A stretch of DNA of 55,369 nucleotides, from the NCBI GenBank assembly GCA_027859095.1, contig JAQIBN010000240.1, positions 1-55,369 on the forward strand, in the 5' to 3' direction. The position numbers and the translations under genes were made by a program. The notes beneath the pieces are model-generated. The model had not been told where the DNA came from, searched no databases, and worked only from the letters and a program-made list of their open reading frames with translations. Shown one piece after another: positions 1 to 6,829 of this stretch. The stretch comes from Spirochaetia bacterium (GTDB lineage: Bacteria > Spirochaetota > Spirochaetia > B11-G9). Numbering within the stretch: position 1 is the first letter of the stretch; each line of letters begins with the position of its first letter.

Positions 1-96
1 CTACAGGGAAAGGGTCACACCATCAATCGGAGAAATATTGCTGCACTTTTTACAAAACATGGGATTAGTAAAAAAAAACAGAATACGAGATTGTAA
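1..96 (+). CDS. 3' end of an unidentified gene (partial)
   Basis: An open frame enters from the left edge and runs 31 codons to a TAA at 94-96. The visible tail is basic and lysine/arginine-rich near the end (…HGISKKKQNTRL). I do not recognise the family. It lies just upstream of defence-gene remnants and may be part of the same eroded island. It could also be a chance open frame, because only about 30 codons are visible. Confidence 0.25.
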   Translation, partial: LQGKGHTINRRNIAALFTKHGISKKKQNTRL

Positions 97-310
97 AACT
101 GTTTGCAGATCCAATTGTAATTACAACAACCGCTGGCAAAATGCTTGTCCAGCCGCAATCAAGAATCGAGATAAGTACGATGCATCCCGAATCTACCCGA
201 ATCAATAGTATCCATACTGGAGTAGGCTGCCTCGTAATAATAATTTGTAAATAAAAAGTGCCAGAGCAAATTGAACGTGAAACTACGAACATTGGTCTTT
301 TTGGGTCACA
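97..310. other. Region without a recognisable gene
   Basis: About 210 bases between the partial tail and the first DUF2326 fragment. Short open stretches occur in several frames but none has a start, a ribosome binding site and a recognisable family together. It is probably degraded coding sequence upstream of the DUF2326 remnant, because the following fragment lacks its N-terminal ATPase part. Confidence 0.4.
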
Positions 311-903
311 TTGCTCAAAATGGAAAATCTATGCTTTTCAATACCAGAAGACACAGCATATTTATCCTTTCGTTCTTTGATTCCTTTTTTTATTAGACCA
401 AAAAAAGAATCGTATGTGGATTGTAAAAAACCAGGTAAGACTGGAAGCGAATATCAGACATTGCTTTACAATTCATTTCTACTAGGCTTAGATATAAATT
501 TAGTTGAAAAAAAATATAAATTGAGAAAAGAACAAGGAGTATCCGAGATTATTTTCGTGCTTTGGCTAAAACATTTTATCCACAGAGCATTGCTGGTTTA
601 ACAATCAACACAAATGAAGGGGAAAATCAACTTGTTTTTGATATCGAACCAAAAATAGAGTCTGATGGATCGGATGGAATAAGTAATGTAAAATTATTTT
701 GTTTTGATATTTCAATACTTTTTGAAGGAGAAAACCATAACATGGAATTCATTTTCCATGATAGCCGTCTTTTCGATGGTATTGATGAGCGTCAAAAAAC
801 AACTATGTTCAAAATAATTGAGGATAATACTATTTTAACACTTACAGATGATTCTGATACTGAGAAGTTATTAGGTATCAAAGTTGATATTGGAAACAAA
901 TAA
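311..903 (+). pseudogene. DUF2326 (COG5293-type) ATPase remnant, frameshifted and internally deleted
   Basis: Two overlapping open frames together read like parts of one DUF2326 protein, a coiled-coil ATPase family found in defence-type loci. The first (311-601) carries FRSLIPFFIRPKKESY and YQTLLYNSFLLGLDINLVEKK. The second, continuing upstream of 562 in its own frame with IRDYFRALAKTFYPQ, carries FCFDISIL and the conserved FIFHDSRLFDGIDERQK segment. The frame changes between about 540 and 560. The N-terminal Walker A region is absent, and the stretch that usually follows the HDSRLFDG motif (QYI…N in the family) is missing before the terminal EDNTILTLTDDSDTEKLLG part. That points to at least three lesions. 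What is seen is the fragments; that they come from one gene is inference from family knowledge. No function is expected. Confidence 0.6.
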
Positions 904-1164
904 TTGAAGATTGCTTATGTGCATTCATACTTTTGGGCACCAGTAGGCTTATCTAGTAAAATATTAATGAGAGTATACCGGGATCAGGCTAAACTGGCAG
1001 TCAAAGACAGCTACTCTTTTGATTTCCTTGAATTGGAAGAAAAACACTCAGAACGGGAACTTGAAAAGGCCCTTATCAATCAGGTGAAGGAGTTCCTTGT
1101 AGAACTTGGAAGCTATTTTACTTTTATAGGGAGCCAGTATCACCTTGAAGTAGGAAATCAATAA
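904..1164 (+). pseudogene. DUF1016/YhcG-type PD-(D/E)XK nuclease fragment
   Basis: A TTG-initiated frame of 86 codons starts directly after the stop of the DUF2326 remnant. From about residue 22 it matches the linker and early part of the DUF1016 nuclease domain: KDSYSFDFLELEEKHSERE, LEKALINQVKEFLVELG, and FIGSQYHLEVG. In intact YhcG-type proteins this is followed by the catalytic core (…FYIDLLFYH…ELK), which is missing here: the frame stops right after HLEVGNQ. The first 20 residues (IAYVHSYFWAPVGLSSK) do not fit and may be unrelated joined sequence. The product would lack catalytic residues, so I call it a pseudogene. It abuts the HsdR remnant. Confidence 0.6.
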
Positions 1165-2037
1165 TGCCTAAAAATTACATCTCCGAAGACAACATCGAAC
1201 AGGCTCTCCTCAAAAAACTGAAAGACCAATATGGCTTTGAACTGTTAAACTGCTATACCGTAAAACCTGAGAATTTGGGTGATGGCTCGAAGCGTAAAGA
1301 TAAACGGGATGTGATACTGGCCGATCGTCTAAAAACAGCCTGCGTTAGACTTAACCCCGATATTCCGGAAACAGAAATTGACAGAGTATATGAAAAAAGC
1401 TCTAAAGGATTATGCCCAGGGAGATGATGAAAAGAGTAAAGCTCCGGTACAGGAAAAGTCTGTTCTTTTTAAGCTTCTTGATGATGCTGTTGCAGAAACT
1501 ATTATTTTTTGCAAAAAACATGATATTGATCTGGACTCTGTTCTTAAAGAAAAGGATACATTTAAAAATATAGGTAAATTTGAAGAATATGCAGATATAC
1601 TCCTGCAGTTTGATGAGTGGAGAAAAAGCTTTTATGTCTTTGAGAATACTGCCTCGTCACTTTATGAAGCATGTAAACCTGAAATATTCAAACAGCAACC
1701 ACGCCCTGTTGTAGCAGTTATACAATATTTACGGGGAGTGATTGAGTCTCATATTGAGGGTACTGATATTGATGATGTTAGTCAGAGGATTGCAGAACTT
1801 CTCGATGAAAGTATTGTTGTTGATAATTATAACTCCGGGGGTTCTTCCAACGAAAACTATTTTGAAGAGTTGATAAAATTTACTAAAAGCATGAAGGATG
1901 AGGATGAAAGGCACATTCGGGAAGGTTTGAGCGAGGATGAATTGGAATTGTTTGATACACTGAAAAAAGAAAAATTATCTAAACAGGAAGAAAAAAAGGT
2001 CAAACTGGCAGCTCATAACCGTAAGTGGACAGCCTGA
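1164..2037 (+). pseudogene. hsdR: Type I restriction HsdR remnant: N-terminus joined to C-terminus
   Basis: The first frame (1164-1427) starts like HsdR (YISEDNIEQALLKKLK, ELLNCYT, DKRDVILADRLK, LNPDIPETEID). Near 1370-1390 the useful frame shifts and the C-terminal HsdR helical region follows to 2037 (KALKDYAQ, LFKLLDDAVAET, FCKKHDIDL, VVAVIQYLRGVIESHI, ELLDESIVVDNY). Full-length HsdR is around 1,000 residues; here only about 70 N-terminal and about 210 C-terminal residues remain. The PD-(D/E)XK nuclease and the whole DEAD-type translocase are gone. The N-terminal frame ends out of phase with the C-terminal one, so no fusion protein is made without frameshifting. No hsdM or hsdS is visible nearby. 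Confidence 0.75.
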
Positions 2038-2107
2038 TGAATATTAGAAAAATTTAGTGTTATTACATCAGCATCATTTCTTACCCAAGCGTTAATGATT
2101 GCAGGGG

Positions 2108-2158
2108 CGCGAAGCGGTACCGAAGGTACGGAACCCCCGAAAAGCATGACCCGAAGGG
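2108..2158. repeat. Cluster of three GAA-triloop mini-hairpins, GC-rich
   Basis: Within 51 bases are three perfect inverted repeats, each closed as C-GAA-G: CGC-GAA-GCG at 2108-2116, GTACC-GAA-GGTAC at 2117-2129 and CCC-GAA-GGG at 2150-2158. GCGAAGC is known as an exceptionally stable DNA mini-hairpin. The patch is markedly GC-rich against its AT-rich surroundings and lies between the HsdR remnant and the trpB promoter. No T-tract follows, so it is not a standard intrinsic terminator. It could be a dispersed intergenic repeat or a remnant of a mobile sequence. The rest of 2038-2207 shows nothing else. Confidence 0.45.
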
Positions 2159-2207
2159 GAACGTCCAGTGTCTTAAAAAGCAAATAGTAATTTTTTTAAT
2201 AATTCTA

Positions 2208-2277
2208 TTGACACAAATTTCAATATCCTATATGTTTCTATTAGCAGTAACGTTTCTATATAAAGAAACCTGGAGGA
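2208..2277 (+). promoter_or_regulatory. trpB promoter and ribosome binding site
   Basis: TTGACA at 2208-2213 and TATGTT at 2231-2236 are separated by 17 bases. Downstream is a short inverted repeat, GTTTC…GAAAC (2252-2269), in the leader, and then TGGAGGA just before the ATG at 2282. No leader peptide rich in tryptophan codons is apparent. Confidence 0.55.
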
Positions 2278-2281
2278 TAAT

Positions 2282-3493
2282 ATGAGTACTATGGTAAAAA
2301 CACCGAATAAAGAAGGATATTTTGGAGAATATGGTGGAAGTTTTCTGCCTCCCAATTTGCAGCCTGTAATGGATGAAATCACAAAGACTTACGAGGGAAT
2401 CCGTAATAGCCCAGGATTTAAGGAAGAACTTACTGCCCTGTATCAGGATTATGTAGGTCGTCCAAGTCCCATTTTTTATGCTAAAAATCTGTCAAAAAAA
2501 ATTGGCGGTGCACAGATATATATGAAAAGAGAGGACCTTAATCACACAGGTGCTCATAAGATAAATCACTGCCTTGGAGAAGCTTTGCTTGCAAAGAAAA
2601 TGGGTAAAAAGAAAGTAATTGCTGAAACTGGTGCAGGGCAGCATGGTGTTGCTTTGGCTACTGCAGCAGCCCTTCTAGGTCTGGAATGTGATATTTATAT
2701 GGGTGAAGTGGATATAGCCAAGGAGCACCCAAATGTTATACGAATGAAAATTCTTGGAGCCACAGTTATTCCTGTAAAATCTGGTTTAAGAACTCTTAAG
2801 GAAGCAGTTGATGAGGCTTTTACAGCTTATGTTAAGGATCCGGTTACACAGTTTTATGCAATTGGCTCGGTTGTAGGTCCACATCCCTTTCCCATGATGG
2901 TTCGTGACTTTCAAACAATAGTGGGTCTAGAAGCTAAAGAACAATTTGCAAAATCTCCTGGTGGTCTTCCTGATAATCTTGTGGCATGTGTTGGAGGAGG
3001 ATCAAATGCTCTTGGTCTTTTTACAGCATTTATGGATGATGAATCCGTAAAAATGCATGGAGCGGAGCCCGCTGGAAAAAGTTTTAAAACCGGTGAACAT
3101 GCAGCTACTATGACACTAGGTAAACCTGGAGTAATTCATGGGTTTAGATGTTATCTTCTTCAGGATAATGAAGGGAATCCATCACCTGTTTATTCAGTAG
3201 CTAGTGGTCTGGATTATCCTGGAGTTGGTCCTGAACACAGTTATCTTAAAGATATTGAAAGGGTAGAGTACACTACAATAAATGATAAAGAGGCAATTGA
3301 TGCTTTTTTTGAACTCTCCAGGGAAGAGGGTATTATTCCAGCTCTTGAAAGTGCGCATGCTGTTGCATCTGCTATGAAGCTGGCCGCTACTCTTCCAAAA
3401 GATAGAACCATACTTTTAAATCTTTCAGGTCGTGGTGATAAGGATATAGATTTTATTGTGGAAAATTATGGTAAAGAATACGGAATAGCTTAG
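2282..3493 (+). CDS. trpB: Tryptophan synthase beta chain (orphan)
   Basis: A 403-residue PLP enzyme that condenses indole with L-serine to make L-tryptophan, normally in a complex with TrpA. The length is typical of the standard TrpB1 type. Visible motifs are the PLP lysine in GAHKIN (K93), the catalytic-glutamate segment [11 protein letters not shown] (E115), the phosphate-binding loop GGGSNA (about 240) and a C-terminal LSGRGDKD. A strong GGAGGA precedes the ATG and a good promoter lies upstream. No trpA or other trp gene is adjacent: the left neighbour is a dead defence island and the right neighbours are convergent. It may salvage indole, or trpA may lie elsewhere. The family call is very secure. 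Confidence 0.96.
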   Translation: MSTMVKTPNKEGYFGEYGGSFLPPNLQPVMDEITKTYEGIRNSPGFKEELTALYQDYVGRPSPIFYAKNLSKKIGGAQIYMKREDLNHTGAHKINHCLGEALLAKKMGKKKVIAETGAGQHGVALATAAALLGLECDIYMGEVDIAKEHPNVIRMKILGATVIPVKSGLRTLKEAVDEAFTAYVKDPVTQFYAIGSVVGPHPFPMMVRDFQTIVGLEAKEQFAKSPGGLPDNLVACVGGGSNALGLFTAFMDDESVKMHGAEPAGKSFKTGEHAATMTLGKPGVIHGFRCYLLQDNEGNPSPVYSVASGLDYPGVGPEHSYLKDIERVEYTTINDKEAIDAFFELSREEGIIPALESAHAVASAMKLAATLPKDRTILLNLSGRGDKDIDFIVENYGKEYGIA

Positions 3494-3510
3494 GACGGAG
3501 GATGCAGACG

Positions 3511-3547
3511 GGAGACCGGAAGAAACTTCTATAGATTTTCGGTCTCC
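3511..3547. terminator. Inverted repeat between convergent trpB and methyltransferase genes
   Basis: GGAGACCG at 3511-3518 pairs with CGGTCTCC at 3540-3547. The related word CTGTCTCCC follows at about 3553-3561, so alternative pairings exist. The right arm lies inside the last codons of the minus-strand gene. It lies between two convergent genes, as a bidirectional terminator would, but there is no clean T-tract on the plus side. Confidence 0.45.
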
Positions 3548-4167
3548 GGCTCCCTGTCTCCCTTCTTTACTTGTGCGACTATTGTAAAATCATTCTGAAT
3601 ATAACCCGTAACTACCTTCGGCTCATCTGTATATTCCCTGAGTAAGTGAAGAACTTCTTTTGTATTAAAAAAATAATATTTCTTAGTGTTAACAAAGTGC
3701 CCTGGATCAAGAAGATTAAAGACAACACTTTCTTTTGCATGAGCAAAGAAAACAGGAAGAGCCTCTTTAAAAAATGTCTCATTATCTCCCATATTCAGAT
3801 TGAATATACCTGAACAAAATATTGTATCAAACTGTTTTTTGCTAAAAGGTGTTTCTTCAAAAATATCGCCTGCAAAAAATCGTCCTTTAGGATAAATTTT
3901 ATAAGCTCTATCAACCATTGCTGGAAGAATATCTATTCCATAATAATCTACATTTATATTTTGTTTTTTAAGATAACCAAAGAGATCCCCTGTACCACAT
4001 CCAACATCCAGAAGCTTTTTCCCGGACAAATCTACATTTCCGGTAAGAACTTCAAACCTCTTAATCTGGCTATCCAGGCTTTCCCAATCGAGAATTTCAT
4101 ATCCTCTGGAATATTTTGAGAGCAGAGGTTCATAATGATTAGCTATAATTCTTTTTCTTTCATTCAT
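3529..4167 (-). CDS. Class I SAM-dependent methyltransferase
   Basis: A 212-residue protein with a single Rossmann-type methyltransferase domain. Motif I is KLLDVGCGTGDLFGYL (about residues 50-65), followed by an acidic strand-2 position in YYGIDILPAM and a motif IV-like DTIFCSGIFN. The substrate cannot be told. The start is the ATG at 4167, three bases from the malQ stop, so it is probably co-transcribed downstream of malQ. The last codons (…KKGDREPETENL) overlap the inverted repeat at 3511-3547 and form a charged tail unlike the folded domain, so the C-terminus may have been extended by a new stop. Confidence 0.8.
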   Translation of the reverse strand: MNERKRIIANHYEPLLSKYSRGYEILDWESLDSQIKRFEVLTGNVDLSGKKLLDVGCGTGDLFGYLKKQNINVDYYGIDILPAMVDRAYKIYPKGRFFAGDIFEETPFSKKQFDTIFCSGIFNLNMGDNETFFKEALPVFFAHAKESVVFNLLDPGHFVNTKKYYFFNTKEVLHLLREYTDEPKVVTGYIQNDFTIVAQVKKGDREPETENL

Positions 4168-4170
4168 ATA

Positions 4171-5718
4171 CTATTCAGGCAGTCTCCCATAAAGTTCAAT
4201 CAACTCTTTTAATCGGTTTACAGTATCATCAGCCATTGATTTTTTTGACATTCTCCATGACCAGTTGGACTCTTTCAAGGTAGATGGGGTATTCATTCTG
4301 GATTCTGTATCTAAATTTAATATATCCTGCATTGGGATAATTGCATAGTTTGAAACAGATGAAAGAGTTTCTCTAATAAGATCCCATACAATATCATTAT
4401 CAGGACGCCCCAGATATTTTCGTACAAGATCTTTTTCTCTAGCGCTTATAGAATTATACCAACCTCTTGTTGTGTCATTATCATGTGTTCCTGTGTAAAC
4501 AACTGAGTTTGATGAATAAGTATATGGCAGGAACATGTTTTTACTATCCGCTTTTCCTTTTTCATCAAAAGTAAATGCAAATTGAAGAATTTTCATACCT
4601 GGAAAATCAAAATCATCTCTTAATGCTTCAACATCCTTTGTTAAAACTCCAAGATCCTCGGCAATAATAGGCAGATCTCCCAGTTTTTCTTTTAATGTTT
4701 CAAACATTTTTCTTCCCGGGGCTTTTACCCATTTACCAGTCTCTGCTGTAGGAGCATTTGCAGGAACTTCCCAGTAAGCTTCAAGACCTATAAAATGATC
4801 TATTCTGACAATGTCCACCATTTTCAACATTCCCTGTATTCGGCTTATCCACCAGGAAAATCCATCTTCTTCATGCTTTTCCCAGTTGTAGATGGGGTTC
4901 CCCCATAATTGTCCGGTTGTGCTAAAATAATCCGGGGGTACTCCTGCAACAACTGTTTGATGTCCCTCTTTATCCAGATAGAACATCTTTTTATGGCTCC
5001 AAAGGTCAGAACTACATGCAGCTACGTATATGGGGATATCACCAATAATACTTATTCCTTTACTATTTGCATACTTTTTTAGACTGTTCCACTGGGTAAA
5101 AAAGAAATACTGGAGAACTTTTTTAATTTCAATTTGAGCCATATATTTTAAAGTCCACTCAGTTTCAACTTGTTTCTGCTTAAGAATGATTTTTTTATCC
5201 CAGTAATAGTTCCATCTGGAATCAGAGGCATTTTCTTTCTCTGCCTTTATGTCATGATGTTCTTTAATGACAACAAAAAGAGCAAAGTCATTAAGCCACT
5301 CAGAATTTTCATCACAAAACTTAATAAAATCGGATTTTTCAGAATTTGAGGCTTTATCCAAAAAAATATGTGCAGCTTTTTCTAAAAGTGGAACTTTCCA
5401 ACTTGTTACAAGGTTATAATCAACTTCGGCTGGATTTGAACCAGGGCAGGTTTCCAGATCTTCCTTACTTAAATAACCATCAGTATTTAGTTTTTCAAGA
5501 CTTATAAGGAAGGGGTTGCCTGCAAAGGCTGATAAAGCTGCATAGGGAGAGTTTCCATATCCTGTTGGCCCTAAGGGAAGTATTTGCCAGAGACTGACTC
5601 CTGATTTTACAAGGTAATCTACAAAATTAAAGGCTTCAGAGCCTAATTCACCAATGCAGAAATCTGATGGGAGAGATGTAGGATGGAGTAAAACTCCTGC
5701 TGATCGAGGGAATTCCAA
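4171..5718 (-). CDS. malQ: 4-alpha-glucanotransferase (amylomaltase, GH77)
   Basis: A 515-residue cytoplasmic enzyme that transfers alpha-1,4-glucan segments in maltodextrin and glycogen metabolism; the length is typical. It begins with the family signature RSAGVLLHPTSLPS and has the GYGNSPYA loop. The catalytic trio is in place: nucleophile Asp in VRIDHFIG, acid/base Glu in IIAEDLG, and the third Asp in GTHDNDTTRGWY. The start is a TTG at 5718, chosen because AAGGAG lies 8 bases upstream and the frame opens with the conserved N-terminus. That ribosome binding site is the end of the repeated hairpin element at 5727-5772, which may affect initiation. The methyltransferase follows closely. Confidence 0.95.
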   Translation of the reverse strand: MEFPRSAGVLLHPTSLPSDFCIGELGSEAFNFVDYLVKSGVSLWQILPLGPTGYGNSPYAALSAFAGNPFLISLEKLNTDGYLSKEDLETCPGSNPAEVDYNLVTSWKVPLLEKAAHIFLDKASNSEKSDFIKFCDENSEWLNDFALFVVIKEHHDIKAEKENASDSRWNYYWDKKIILKQKQVETEWTLKYMAQIEIKKVLQYFFFTQWNSLKKYANSKGISIIGDIPIYVAACSSDLWSHKKMFYLDKEGHQTVVAGVPPDYFSTTGQLWGNPIYNWEKHEEDGFSWWISRIQGMLKMVDIVRIDHFIGLEAYWEVPANAPTAETGKWVKAPGRKMFETLKEKLGDLPIIAEDLGVLTKDVEALRDDFDFPGMKILQFAFTFDEKGKADSKNMFLPYTYSSNSVVYTGTHDNDTTRGWYNSISAREKDLVRKYLGRPDNDIVWDLIRETLSSVSNYAIIPMQDILNLDTESRMNTPSTLKESNWSWRMSKKSMADDTVNRLKELIELYGRLPE

Positions 5719-5726
5719 TTTAATAA

Positions 5727-5814
5727 CTCCTTTGGTTGCATAGGCGAGCAGCCAACTTGTTGGCGACCAGCCTTTGGTTGCATAGGCGAGCAGCCAACTT
5801 GTTGGCGACCAGCC
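5727..5814 (-). repeat. Tandem hairpin element ending in the malQ Shine-Dalgarno
   Basis: Two identical 42-bp copies lie at 5731-5772 and 5773-5814, with a partial third word (TTAGGTTGC) after. On the minus strand each reads GGC-TGGTC-GCCAAC-AA-GTTGGC-TGCTC-GCC followed by TATGCAACCA. The malQ-proximal copy continues straight into AGGAG, the malQ ribosome binding site. The same element with compensated stems is at 27530-27575. Confidence 0.75.
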
Positions 5815-6005
5815 TTAGGTTGCTGTGATTTTACTAATACAACATAGTTTTTACAATTTCAACCCAATGATAAGCTTTTACCATAGGCATTGTAAGGCCT
5901 CTTATAGCTTAGTATAGCTTAGTAAAAAACTAATTAACTTGACAATAATAGAAAACTATCTAACTATATATAGTAATGATCAATATAAATGCTGGAGGCA
6001 CGTAT
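5815..6005 (+). promoter_or_regulatory. Divergent intergenic region and cheY leader
   Basis: This AT-rich stretch contains TTGACA at 5939-5944 with AT-rich -10 candidates around 5961-5970 that are not well spaced. A small direct repeat of TATAGCTTAG lies at about 5903-5922. GGAGG at 5994-5998 sets the cheY start at 6006, rather than the upstream in-frame ATG at 5976. Confidence 0.35.
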
Positions 6006-6374
6006 ATGAACTTTCTTATTGTTGATGATTCTGCAGTAATGCGAAGAATCCATAAAAATATACTGCTGGAAAATAAAATTGATGAGTCACAGATATTTGA
6101 AGCTGAAAATGGTGAGGTTGCTGTTAAAATAGCTGAGAATGAAGATATTGGCCTATTCTTACTTGATTGGAATATGCCTAAGCTTGATGGTTTGAAGTTT
6201 GTTCAGATTATACGCTCCATAGATCGGTATGAAGATACCCCCATAATTATGATTACATCGGAAGCGGCTAAATATAATGTAGTTGATGCAATTTCTGCTG
6301 GAGTAACAAACTATGTCGTTAAGCCTATAAAAGGAGATATCCTTTGGGAAAAAATAAGCAGGTACATTAAATGA
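6006..6374 (+). CDS. cheY: CheY-like single-domain response regulator
   Basis: About 122 residues forming one receiver domain and no output domain. Acidic pocket residues are in FLIVDDS, the phosphoacceptor Asp is about residue 54 in LLDWNMP, and the conserved Lys is in VVKPI. GGAGG eight bases before the ATG at 6006 decides the start. The stop overlaps the cheX start by four bases, so the two are translationally coupled. It heads an operon with CheX and a membrane kinase carrying CheA-type catalytic domains, so it is probably phosphorylated by that kinase and dephosphorylated by CheX. Whether it reaches the flagellar motor or another target is unknown. Confidence 0.88.
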   Translation: MNFLIVDDSAVMRRIHKNILLENKIDESQIFEAENGEVAVKIAENEDIGLFLLDWNMPKLDGLKFVQIIRSIDRYEDTPIIMITSEAAKYNVVDAISAGVTNYVVKPIKGDILWEKISRYIK

Positions 6375-6829
6375 AAGCAAAATATATCAATCCATTTATC
6401 AATGCAACAATGAATCTGTTCAAGGATTATTTAGGGCTGGAAGTCAAAAGTGGAACGCCTATTGTGCTGGAAGATCCTCAGGCTCTTGATGAAGTATCAG
6501 GAATTATTGGCCTTGCCGGTGAAACTACAGGATCAGTGGTTCTTAGTTTTTCTAAAGATACGGCGATTAAAATTATTTCAAAATTTGCAGGACACCCATA
6601 CCAGGCTCTGGGAAGTGAAGTTCTTGATGGAGTTGGTGAACTTATAAATATTGTAGCAGGTAATGCAAAAAAAGATCTTCTAGATTTTAAAATTGTTATA
6701 TCCTTACCTGGAGTAATAACGGGTAATGATTATCGTATTCATTGGCCCGAGCAGGTTCCCGTAATATCAGTTCCATTTATAACCTCTGCAGGAGACTTTA
6801 CACTTAATGTTTCTCTTAAGGATGCCTGA
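6371..6829 (+). CDS. cheX: CheX-type CheY-P phosphatase
   Basis: A 152-residue protein of the CheX/CheC/FliY phosphatase superfamily, close to the usual CheX length. The catalytic helix is recognisable as DGVGELINIVAGNAK, with the Glu and Asn that insert into the CheY active site, followed by the conserved ISLPGVITG. CheX is common in spirochaetes. It overlaps cheY by four bases and its stop TGA overlaps the next ATG. This order (regulator, phosphatase, kinase) suggests a self-contained phosphorylation cycle with adjustable signal lifetime. Confidence 0.88.
   Translation: MKAKYINPFINATMNLFKDYLGLEVKSGTPIVLEDPQALDEVSGIIGLAGETTGSVVLSFSKDTAIKIISKFAGHPYQALGSEVLDGVGELINIVAGNAKKDLLDFKIVISLPGVITGNDYRIHWPEQVPVISVPFITSAGDFTLNVSLKDA

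Noticed and set aside
65-292. Minus-strand 75-codon open frame.
   Set aside because: No ribosome binding site and no recognisable family; sequence is degraded coding DNA of the other strand.
5731-5814. CRISPR-like direct repeat.
   Set aside because: Two copies directly joined with no spacers, and with a relative before another gene start.
5976-6005. Upstream ATG start for cheY adding ten residues.
   Set aside because: The GGAGG ribosome binding site lies inside this extension and points to ATG 6006.
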